From contig JAHHRP010000079.1 in NCBI GenBank assembly GCA_020025735.1, forward strand, positions 1-8,812: 8,812 bases of DNA, written 5' to 3'. Under the pieces are notes generated by a model that had not been told where the DNA came from, searched no databases, and saw nothing but the letters and a program-made list of their open reading frames with translations. Positions 1-5,693 of this stretch are shown piece by piece. Each line of letters starts with the position of its first letter. Position 1 is the stretch's first letter. The position numbers and the translations under genes are program-made. The stretch comes from Evtepia sp. Lineage in GTDB: Bacteria > Bacillota > Clostridia > Oscillospirales > Oscillospiraceae.

Positions 1-210
1 CTCTTGGGAGGGGGCGATGGCGGCTGTGGCTGGGGGCTGAGGGTCCAGCCAATCGGTGACCTGCTGGGCGATGGCGGCAGGCGAGAGGACACCTAAGAAA
101 CACAGAATGAGAAAACCGCCAGCGAAGGCTCCAGCAGAGCAAACCAGGACCAACAGGACTTGTCCTGCCCTGGCCCAAAAAGAGGGGCGGTGATAGTAAG
201 ACCGAGACAT
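1..210 (-). CDS. Partial single-span membrane protein, unknown function (C-terminus beyond window)
   Basis: An open frame reads leftward from an ATG at 210-208 through 70 codons to the window edge with no stop, so the C-terminus is missing. The start is supported by a GAAAGGAG ribosome binding site seven bases upstream. The short N-terminus (starting MSRSYYHRPS) is polar and basic. It is followed by one long hydrophobic stretch at about residues 17-43, rich in Leu, Val, Ala and Gly, and then a Pro/Ala-rich segment (about 58-68) that looks like an extracytoplasmic linker. This suggests a type II membrane anchor or an uncleaved signal leading into a domain outside the window. It lies 94 bases after bofA on the same strand, so it may share the yaaL-bofA transcript. 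I do not recognise the family; a sporulation or envelope role is only suggested by position. Confidence 0.6.
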   Translation of the reverse strand, partial: MSRSYYHRPSFWARAGQVLLVLVCSAGAFAGGFLILCFLGVLSPAAIAQQVTDWLDPQPPATAAIAPSQE

Positions 211-224
211 AAAGGAGCTCCTTT
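211..224 (-). promoter_or_regulatory. Palindromic ribosome binding site of the partial membrane-protein gene
   Basis: The 14 bases AAAGGAGCTCCTTT form a perfect palindrome that ends one base before the ATG. It contains the AGGAG Shine-Dalgarno core. In the mRNA, AAAGG can pair with CCTTT around an AGCT loop, which would partly hide the ribosome binding site. The palindrome is seen directly; any control of translation is inference. Confidence 0.4.
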
Positions 225-304
225 CTGCATGTGGTAGATCTTGGGGTCCGCTGCCCAATGGGGAGAAGCAGAGGCGCCCTGTCACAGGGGCCTGATGGTA
301 TCCT

Positions 305-574
305 TTATGTAAGGGAGAGCCAGCGGAAGAGGAAAAGCAGGCCCAGGCCGGGCAGACCCAGTAACCCTAGAGTGATGGCATTGAAGGGGTTGACCCCCAA
401 GGCCAATCCTGCGGCCAAGCCGCTTTGTGACCATAAGGCCAGTGCCCCCAAACTCAGGGCGGATCGAGCCAGCAGTTTCAGCAGCCAGGCCAGAGGACGT
501 CGAAAGAGGACCAGGAACAGGAGGGAAAACAGCAGGACGGTCAGCCAGGGACCGTCTGGGGAAAAGAGACTCAT
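305..574 (-). CDS. bofA: BofA-family pro-sigma-K processing inhibitor
   Basis: An 89-residue, very hydrophobic protein, close to the roughly 87 residues of Bacillus subtilis BofA. Known family role: BofA sits in the outer forespore membrane and, with SpoIVFA, holds the SpoIVFB protease inactive, delaying cleavage of pro-sigma-K in the mother cell until the forespore signals. Visible here are an N-terminal membrane segment (about residues 10-24), a basic stretch with a second hydrophobic region (25-59), and the family's C-terminal signature around residues 60-76: a Gly-Val-Asn-Pro-Phe-Asn motif followed by Leu-Gly-Leu-Leu-Gly-Leu-Pro-Gly. The ATG overlaps the yaaL-like stop codon by four bases (ATGA), suggesting translational coupling; its own Shine-Dalgarno (AAAGG, AGG) is weak. 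The yaaL-bofA order matches Bacillus. Whether SpoIVFA/FB exist in this organism cannot be seen. Confidence 0.88.
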   Translation of the reverse strand: MSLFSPDGPWLTVLLFSLLFLVLFRRPLAWLLKLLARSALSLGALALWSQSGLAAGLALGVNPFNAITLGLLGLPGLGLLFLFRWLSLT

Positions 575-783
575 GGAACAGCCTGCCTTTCTAAAGAACG
601 CATTTGTCGGAGCAGATAGGTGTGCTTTGCCCGGAGGGCATTGATTTCATAGAGATAGTATTCGAGCAGATCTTGATCTGCGGTCTGGTCGAAGCCGGCT
701 CTGGCGGCGGCCAGATCCTGGTTGGTTTCTTCCAGATACTGTCGCAAGGCCTGCATCTCGGTCATGGGGGCGGATTTTGCCAT
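571..783 (-). CDS. yaaL: YaaL-like DUF2508 small protein
   Basis: A 70-residue soluble, mostly helical protein rich in Glu, Gln, Arg and Ala, with no membrane segment. The C-terminal half has the DUF2508/YaaL pattern: two Tyr and a Glu (positions 43-46), then an Ala-x-x-x-His-x-Tyr-Leu-Leu-Arg run at about residues 50-59, like the conserved C-terminal Tyr-Leu-Leu-Arg-Glu of YaaL. No biochemical function is established for the family. The start is well supported: AAGGAGG lies eight bases before the ATG. The gene overlaps bofA by four bases. In Bacillus the order is recR-yaaL-bofA; here recR is not immediately upstream, because the next gene is the divergent SLH protein gene. A likely alternative reading is simply a small helical protein co-expressed with bofA. 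Confidence 0.75.
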   Translation of the reverse strand: MAKSAPMTEMQALRQYLEETNQDLAAARAGFDQTADQDLLEYYLYEINALRAKHTYLLRQMRSLERQAVP

Positions 784-801
784 AGGGGATTCCTCCTTGC
801 C

Positions 802-820
802 GGACAGGGAATCTCTGTCC
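802..820 (-). repeat. 19-bp dyad at the predicted 5' end of the yaaL-bofA mRNA
   Basis: On the transcribed strand the sequence GGACAGAGATTCCCTGTCC has 6-base arms (GGACAG/CTGTCC) around a 7-base centre. It begins about six bases downstream of the predicted -10 box and ends just before the AAGGAGG ribosome binding site. It could be an operator, or a hairpin at the 5' end of the mRNA that affects stability or translation. The dyad is seen directly; the role is inference. Confidence 0.4.
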
Positions 821-825
821 TTTCA

Positions 826-853
826 AGTATATGGATAGCCTGCTCGGATATGT
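826..853 (-). promoter_or_regulatory. Sigma-E-like promoter for yaaL-bofA (a sigma-A reading is also possible)
   Basis: On the minus strand, ACATATC at 853-847 and CATATACT at 833-826 are separated by 13 bases. The -10 element agrees at seven of eight positions with the Bacillus sigma-E pattern CATACA(H)T, and the -35 at five of seven with KMATATT. The spacing is close to the usual 13-15. Transcription would start near 819. In Bacillus, bofA is expressed in the mother cell under sigma-E, so the match is functionally sensible. The same stretch could be read as sigma-A (GTGACA at 856-851, 19-base spacer, TATACT at 831-826), but that spacing is long. Confidence 0.45.
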
Positions 854-882
854 CACAGGGGATACCTGGAAAACGATGGATT

Positions 883-949
883 AAAAGTCGAAAAAAGAGA
901 GGAAAAGTCCCCAAAAAGCCCTTCCAGAATGGGGAGAATATGGTATAAT
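883..949 (+). promoter_or_regulatory. Extended -10 promoter with phased upstream A-tracts, driving the SLH protein gene
   Basis: A perfect TATAAT at 944-949 is preceded by TGg (941-943), an extended -10. The hexamer at -35 distance, CTTCCA (921-926), is poor. Immediately upstream are four A-tracts, 883-886, 891-896, 903-906 and 913-917, whose centres are about 9, 11 and 10.5 bases apart. They are therefore phased with the DNA helix and sit at about -39 to -73, where UP elements act. This suggests a curved, strong sigma-A promoter that makes up for the weak -35. The predicted start is near 956, giving a 5' leader of about 50 bases. Confidence 0.65.
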
Positions 950-969
950 ACCTTTGTTCGATATTTCGT

Positions 970-995
970 GTCCCAAAGCGCAGGGACGTCCTTTG
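970..995 (+). promoter_or_regulatory. Possible alternative pairings in the leader of the SLH protein mRNA
   Basis: The short leader contains two overlapping complementary pairs. GTCCC (970-974) can pair with GGGAC (983-987) over an 8-base loop. CAAAG (974-978) can pair with CTTTG (991-995), whose last base is the first G of the ribosome binding site GAGGTG (995-1000). The two pairings exclude each other. The stems are only five base pairs, so this may be chance. Confidence 0.2.
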
Positions 996-1005
996 AGGTG
1001 GAACC

Positions 1006-3231
1006 ATGAAAAAAACCGTAAACCGCGTTCTTTCCCTTTTCTTGGTGCTGGTCCTGGCCATGAGTCTGACAGCACCTGCCATGGCAGCCAATGTTTTTGT
1101 GACGGGTGTGAGTCTAAGTGAAACCTCACTCTCTCTCGTTCCGGGAAAAACAGCCAAATTAAAGGCATCTGTACAGCCCAGCGATGCGACAAACGCCGAA
1201 GTGACTTGGCGATCCAATAAAACCAGTGTGGCCACAGTTTCTGACCAGGGTCTGGTCACAGCGCTGGCGAAAGGAACAGCCAACATTACTGTTTCCACTT
1301 TGGATGGAAACTATACGGCAGTTTGCGCTGTGACGGTGGAAGAGGACTATGTTTCTGGGGTGACCATTACCCCATCTGGGCCGGAAAACCTGCCTGTGGG
1401 TAAGCAGCGCCAGCTGACGGCTGAGGTGACGTATGCCCATGGCAGCAAGGGGGATCAGGAAGTTTCCTGGACAACAACAGCGCCCCAGGTGGCTACGGTC
1501 TCACCCAAGGGACTGGTCACGGCGGTATCGAAGGGGTCGGCAGAGATCCTCGCCATTTCTGAGGGGAAGAACCAGAATGGAACCCCTGTGCTGGCAACCT
1601 ATCGTCTGACGGTGACTGAGGAAGGTGGTTCTTCAGCCGGAGACAAGCTCCAGCTGCCTTCCAGCCTGGTGGAGATCAGCGCCGGGCAGTATGTGGACAC
1701 AACCTTGAAAGCGCCCCAGGCGGCAGTGAAAAACGGAGAAAACGATGTCACAGATGGGTATACCATCTCTTATCGCTGGACAGATGACAGTGGAAAGGAA
1801 GTGGGCACGGAGGCGTCCCACACCATCCAGCCTGTCACCCTTACAGGGATGGCATTTCTCTGTCATGTTACTGCGGTGAGCAAGACCGACAGCACCCAGA
1901 TTTTCACAGGGACCTGCCGCTACCAGGTCAAGGTTTACCCCGGCACGACCATTGGAGCTGCCCACGCGGTGGAAAAAGGGATTGTGCGCCTGGATCAGCT
2001 AAAGGATTTGGATGGCAAACGGTCCGTCATCGAGCAGCTCATGCAGGGGGATGAGGAGTTGGGGGTTGCCCGGCCCATCCCCGGTCTGACTCATGTGATC
2101 TTTGATTTGGACACGGTGACAGGCAGTCAGGCAGGGATGCTCCAGGTGAAAGATGATGCCGCTTATGGCCTGGAAAAACCTGAGCAGGAGGGGATTGCCT
2201 GGGACGGCTTGCTGTCTGAGGTGACCTTCACGCCCTTGCAGAAGGGGACCTACGGGATCAACTTCCTGGCCTATGGGGACTTAACTTACTATGGACGTCT
2301 GGAGATTGTGGTGGATGGCCAGGCGGTGCCCCCACCCACTGAGAGCGATGTGACCTGCGGCGGCACAGGCCTTACCTTTACTGGCTCTGATTTCTACAAC
2401 AGCAGTGACCCGGACCCTGTGGTGTCTGTGACCTTTGGTACACCCACCTCGGGCTTGCTGGTGCGGGATCTGCTCTATGGCAGTGGGACCCGGGATGAAG
2501 GGACGAAGTACTATACCAATGCGGCCAGCGATGGGGAGTTCCATGTTTCTACCCTGAGCTATCTGCCCCAGGCGGGTTTTTCGGGGCTGGCCAGTCTGCC
2601 TGTGACCCTGACCACCCAATCCGGGCAGAGCAAAAAAGAGAGCATCGACGTCCATGTGACGAAAAAAACCCATTCCGATCAGTTTGCGGATGTCATTGAG
2701 AGTACGGTAGGTCTGTGGGCGGCTGACGCGGTGGATTTTGCACACCACTTCGGGTTGGTCAGTGGGGTTGCATCGGATAAATTTGGTCCCAGCAGCGCCA
2801 TGACCCGGGCCCAGCTGGTGACGATGCTCTATCGTTCTGCGGGCAGCCCGCAGATGACGGTGACCACCAACTTTGAGGATCTGGATGTGGGAGACTACTA
2901 TTACAGTGCCGTGGTGTGGGCGACGGTGACAGGGATCGTCAATGGCACCAGCGACACCACCTTCAGCCCCAACGCCTATGTAACCCGGGAACAGATTGCT
3001 GCCATCTTGTGCCGCTATGCCGATGCCATGGGCGGCAATGTGTCTGCGGCAGGGAACCTGGGTGCCTTTGCCGACAAGAATCAGGTCAGTGCTTACGCAG
3101 TCAAGCCGATGATCTGGGCGGTGGATCGCGGCATCATTTCTGGCACCACCCAGACCACCTTGGCCCCCAAGGCATCGGCCACGCGGGCACAGGTCGTGGT
3201 GATGCTCCACCGGTACTTGACCACCAACTGA
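1006..3231 (+). CDS. Secreted S-layer-homology protein with Big_2/Ig-like domains
   Basis: A 741-residue surface protein. An N-terminal signal peptide (basic MKK start, hydrophobic core about 8-22) has a likely cleavage site after Ala-Met-Ala, residue 27. Two Big_2 (bacterial Ig-like group 2) domains follow at about 30-112 and 115-206, each with the typical Val-Thr/Ser-Trp and Val-Ala-Thr-Val-Ser...Gly-Leu-Val-Thr-Ala...Lys-Gly signature. A further Ig-like module (about 215-311) and two less clear beta-rich modules (about 312-440 and 445-555) come next. Three SLH repeats end the protein at about 560-616, 622-677 and 688-738, with Thr-Arg-Ala-Gln, Thr-Arg-Glu-Gln and Thr-Arg-Ala-Gln motifs. 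SLH triplets bind secondary cell-wall polysaccharide, so the protein should be held non-covalently on the cell surface. The start is set by GAGGTG five bases before the ATG. The gene stands alone between its own promoter and a strong terminator. There is no catalytic domain; adhesion or a structural role is plausible but unproven. Confidence 0.9.
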   Translation: MKKTVNRVLSLFLVLVLAMSLTAPAMAANVFVTGVSLSETSLSLVPGKTAKLKASVQPSDATNAEVTWRSNKTSVATVSDQGLVTALAKGTANITVSTLDGNYTAVCAVTVEEDYVSGVTITPSGPENLPVGKQRQLTAEVTYAHGSKGDQEVSWTTTAPQVATVSPKGLVTAVSKGSAEILAISEGKNQNGTPVLATYRLTVTEEGGSSAGDKLQLPSSLVEISAGQYVDTTLKAPQAAVKNGENDVTDGYTISYRWTDDSGKEVGTEASHTIQPVTLTGMAFLCHVTAVSKTDSTQIFTGTCRYQVKVYPGTTIGAAHAVEKGIVRLDQLKDLDGKRSVIEQLMQGDEELGVARPIPGLTHVIFDLDTVTGSQAGMLQVKDDAAYGLEKPEQEGIAWDGLLSEVTFTPLQKGTYGINFLAYGDLTYYGRLEIVVDGQAVPPPTESDVTCGGTGLTFTGSDFYNSSDPDPVVSVTFGTPTSGLLVRDLLYGSGTRDEGTKYYTNAASDGEFHVSTLSYLPQAGFSGLASLPVTLTTQSGQSKKESIDVHVTKKTHSDQFADVIESTVGLWAADAVDFAHHFGLVSGVASDKFGPSSAMTRAQLVTMLYRSAGSPQMTVTTNFEDLDVGDYYYSAVVWATVTGIVNGTSDTTFSPNAYVTREQIAAILCRYADAMGGNVSAAGNLGAFADKNQVSAYAVKPMIWAVDRGIISGTTQTTLAPKASATRAQVVVMLHRYLTTN

Positions 3232-3249
3232 GTTTTTTGCAAACACACT

Positions 3250-3286
3250 GCCAGCCAGCCCAAAGGGCTGGCTGGCTTGCTATTTT
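3250..3286 (+). terminator. Strong intrinsic terminator after the SLH protein gene
   Basis: GCCAGCCAGCCC (3250-3261) and GGGCTGGCTGGC (3265-3276) form a perfect 12-bp GC-rich stem with an AAA loop, followed by the T-rich tail TTGCTATTTT. It begins 18 bases after the stop codon. It should isolate the SLH gene from the topoisomerase operon. Confidence 0.93.
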
Positions 3287-3306
3287 GGGGTGGGACCTGC
3301 GGCCTC

Positions 3307-3336
3307 TTGACACAGCCCGGCAGGATGGATTAAGAT
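3307..3336 (+). promoter_or_regulatory. Sigma-A promoter of the topoisomerase operon
   Basis: A perfect TTGACA (3307-3312) is followed after 18 bases by TAAGAT (3331-3336), four of six matches to TATAAT. Transcription would start near 3343, leaving a leader of about 50 bases with an AAAGGAG ribosome binding site (3382-3388). It lies just after the SLH terminator and is the only good promoter I see for the four downstream genes. Confidence 0.6.
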
Positions 3337-3394
3337 AAAGGACAATCAAGTTTATGTTGGGCGGATGTACCCATTTCTATAAAAGGAGAATTTC

Positions 3395-5380
3395 ATGGCA
3401 AAAAGCAAGCAGGATTATGGCAACGAATCCATCTCCATGCTGGAGGGGGCTGACCGGGTACGCAAGCGGCCGGGGGTCATTTTCGGCTCGGATGGGTTGG
3501 AGGGCTGCGAACACGCAGTTTTTGAAATTCTCTCCAATGCCATCGACGAGGCCCGGGAGGGGTATGGTCGGGAGATCATTCTCACCCGCTTCCGGGACGG
3601 TCGTATCCAGGTGGAGGATTTTGGCCGGGGCTGTCCCGTGGACTGGAACGAAAAGGTGGGCAAGTACAACTGGGAACTGGTCTTTTGCGAGCTCTACGCC
3701 GGGGGTAAATATGACAACACTTCCGGGGACAACTATGAGTATTCCCTGGGGCTCAACGGCCTTGGCGCCTGTGCCACCCAATATGCCTCCCGGTTTATGG
3801 ACGTGGTGGTGCGCCGGGATGGTAAGCGGTATGACCTCCACTTTGAGAAGGGGAGTCTGGTGGGAGAGATGAAGGTCTCACCGGCTGACCGGAAAAAGAC
3901 GGGTACAACCATCACATGGCTGCCTGATCTGGAAGTTTTTACCCAGACGGATATTCCCACAGAATATTTTACAGACATCCTTCACCGTCAGGCGGTGGTC
4001 AATGCCGGGGTGGTCTTTCGGTTTAAGAACCAGGAGAGCCGGGGTTTTGAGGAGACCGTCTTTGCCTATGAAAACGGCATTGCCGACTATGTGGCAGAAC
4101 TTGCCGGAGAGGCATCCCACACCCCCATCCAGTTTTGGACGGGAGAGCGTACAGGGCGAGACCGGCCGGACAAACCGGATTATAAGGTAAAGCTGTCCTG
4201 TGCGTTCTGCTTCTGTCCGGCCAATCATGTGATCGAGCATTATCACAACTCCTCCTGGCTGGAACACGGAGGCGCACCGGAGAAAGCCATGCGTTCGGCC
4301 TTTTTGTCGGCCATGGATGGGTGGCTGAAGCAGAACGGGAAGTACAACAAGAATGAGGCAAAGATTACCTGGCCAGATGTGCAGGAGACACTGATTTTCG
4401 TCTCAAACAATTTTTCCACCCAGACTTCCTATGAGAACCAGACCAAAAAGGCGGTCAACAACCGGTTCATCCAGGAGGGCATGACAGAGTTTTTGCGGGA
4501 GAAGCTGCAAATTTTTCTGCTGGAAAACCCCCAGACGGTGGAGGAGGCTGCTCGGCAGATTCTGGTCAGCAAGCGGAGCCGGGAGGCCGGGGAGAAGGCA
4601 CGGCTGTCCATCAAGAGCAAGAGTCTGGCCGGGGCGGTGGACATCGCCAACCGGGTGCAGAAGTTTGTGGACTGCCGGACCAAAGATGTCTCTCGCCGGG
4701 AATTGTACATCGTGGAGGGCGATTCGGCCCTTGGCTCAGTGAAGCTGGGCCGGGACGCGGAGTTCCAGGGGATCATGCCCGTGCGGGGGAAGATCCTCAA
4801 CTGTTTGAAGGCAGATTATGGCAAGATCTTCAAGAGTGAGATTATCACCGATCTGCTGAAAGTGATGGGCTGTGGGGTGGAGGTCAACGATAAGCGCAAC
4901 AAAGATCTGTCCCTGTTTAATCTGGACAATCTGCGCTGGAACAAAATTGTCATCTGCACAGATGCCGATGTGGACGGGTATCAGATCCGCACCCTCATTC
5001 TCACCATGCTCTGGCGGCTGACGCCCACGCTCATCCAGGAGGGCTATGTTTACATTGCCGAGTCGCCGCTGTATGAGATTGCCGCCGGGGGCAAGACCTG
5101 GTTTGCCTATTCGGAGAAGGAAAAGGCGGAGATTTTAGGCCAGATGACCGGGAAAAAGCCCCTCATCCAGCGCTCCAAGGGGCTGGGTGAGAACGACCCA
5201 GAAATGATGTGGATGACCACGATGAATCCCGATACGCGGCGGCTCATCCGTGTCATGCCCGCTGAGGCGGAGGCTACGGCACAGGTTTTTGATCTGCTGC
5301 TGGGAGAGAATGCCCAGGGGCGGAAGGAACACATTGCGGAAAACGGATATAAGTATCTGGACTTGGCGGACATATCCTAA
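3395..5380 (+). CDS. parE: Type IIA DNA topoisomerase subunit B (ParE/GyrB-like, probable topoisomerase IV)
   Basis: 661 residues, about the size of ParE. This is the ATPase subunit of an A2B2 enzyme that passes one DNA duplex through another. The GHKL ATPase domain is visible: N-box with Glu44, Asn48, Asp51-Glu52; Asp75-x-Gly-x-Gly; the ATP lid with Gly-Gly-Lys at 103-105 and Gly-Leu-Asn-Gly-Leu-Gly at 119-124; Gly-Thr-Thr at 170-172. The transducer has the Gln-Thr-Lys loop (349-351), matching the catalytic Lys337 region of E. coli GyrB. The TOPRIM domain has Glu-Gly-Asp-Ser (441-444), Pro-Val-Arg-Gly-Lys-Ile-Leu-Asn (462-469) and Asp-Ala-Asp-Val-Asp-Gly (523-528) for metal binding, then Lys-Gly-Leu-Gly-Glu (595-599). 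All catalytic residues are present, but several flanking residues differ from classic ParE/GyrB (lid His to Asn121; Gly-Gly-Thr-His replaced by Gly-Gly-Ala-Pro at 292-295; Ala-Gly-Gly-Ser replaced by Ala-Leu-Gly-Ser at 445-448). AAAGGAG six bases upstream sets the ATG. Its ParC-like partner follows downstream, which favours topoisomerase IV over gyrase. Confidence 0.88.
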   Translation: MAKSKQDYGNESISMLEGADRVRKRPGVIFGSDGLEGCEHAVFEILSNAIDEAREGYGREIILTRFRDGRIQVEDFGRGCPVDWNEKVGKYNWELVFCELYAGGKYDNTSGDNYEYSLGLNGLGACATQYASRFMDVVVRRDGKRYDLHFEKGSLVGEMKVSPADRKKTGTTITWLPDLEVFTQTDIPTEYFTDILHRQAVVNAGVVFRFKNQESRGFEETVFAYENGIADYVAELAGEASHTPIQFWTGERTGRDRPDKPDYKVKLSCAFCFCPANHVIEHYHNSSWLEHGGAPEKAMRSAFLSAMDGWLKQNGKYNKNEAKITWPDVQETLIFVSNNFSTQTSYENQTKKAVNNRFIQEGMTEFLREKLQIFLLENPQTVEEAARQILVSKRSREAGEKARLSIKSKSLAGAVDIANRVQKFVDCRTKDVSRRELYIVEGDSALGSVKLGRDAEFQGIMPVRGKILNCLKADYGKIFKSEIITDLLKVMGCGVEVNDKRNKDLSLFNLDNLRWNKIVICTDADVDGYQIRTLILTMLWRLTPTLIQEGYVYIAESPLYEIAAGGKTWFAYSEKEKAEILGQMTGKKPLIQRSKGLGENDPEMMWMTTMNPDTRRLIRVMPAEAEATAQVFDLLLGENAQGRKEHIAENGYKYLDLADIS

Positions 5381-5408
5381 CCGCCTATTTTGAAAAGGAG
5401 AGAGTGTG

Positions 5409-5624
5409 ATGGATCATCGACAGGCACGGAAAACAGGCTGGACTGTGATCGGCTGCGGGTGTGTGTTTATTATCCTCAGCAAACTCTGGGTGGGGCTGGC
5501 CATGTCAGCTTTGGGTCTGGCGATCATTAGCATGGCAGGACGGTGCCCCCACTGTGGAAAGGTTTTGCTGCTGGTACCCACCCATGCCAAGCAGTGCCCG
5601 AAGTGTCATGGGTCGCTGATGTGA
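5409..5624 (+). CDS. Small membrane protein with C-terminal zinc ribbon, unknown function
   Basis: 71 residues. A short basic N-terminus is followed by a hydrophobic region at about 11-42 that could be one long or two short membrane spans, broken by Ser-Lys at 24-25. The C-terminal part has two Cys-Pro-x-Cys knuckles (residues 46-49 and 63-66), a probable four-cysteine zinc ribbon. ATG at 5409 lies eight bases after AGGAG and is preferred; a GTG directly before it (5406) would add one residue with a five-base spacing. The gene sits 28 bases after the parE-like stop and 69 before the parC-like start, all on one strand, so it is probably co-transcribed. No family function is known to me; it may be a structural zinc-ribbon membrane protein unrelated to topoisomerase activity. 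Confidence 0.8.
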   Translation: MDHRQARKTGWTVIGCGCVFIILSKLWVGLAMSALGLAIISMAGRCPHCGKVLLLVPTHAKQCPKCHGSLM

Positions 5625-5693
5625 CTCCCTGCGGCTCTGCCGCCAACAGCACACAGGCATCCTGCGGGAGGCCTGAGATAGGAACGAATCATT

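Noticed and set aside
268..290. Hairpin CCCTG-TCA-CAGGG between bofA and the next minus-strand gene
   Set aside because: Only a five-base-pair stem and no T-rich tail on either strand; not a credible terminator.
231..644. Plus-strand frame of 137 codons across bofA
   Set aside because: Arg/Pro/Lys-rich low-complexity translation opposite BofA, whose signature is unmistakable on the other strand.
2281..3246. Long minus-strand open frame of 321 codons opposite the SLH region
   Set aside because: It is fully antisense to well-supported SLH repeats, rich in His, Gly and Arg as expected for a GC-rich shadow frame, and has no family signature.
5406..5408. GTG as start of the zinc-ribbon gene
   Set aside because: Possible, but the adjacent ATG at 5409 has better spacing (eight bases) from AGGAG; the difference is one residue.
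5625..5693. Possible terminator or separate promoter before the parC-like gene
   Set aside because: CTCCC and GGGAG could pair only across a long loop with no T-tract, and no -35/-10 pair is visible, so the operon probably continues through.
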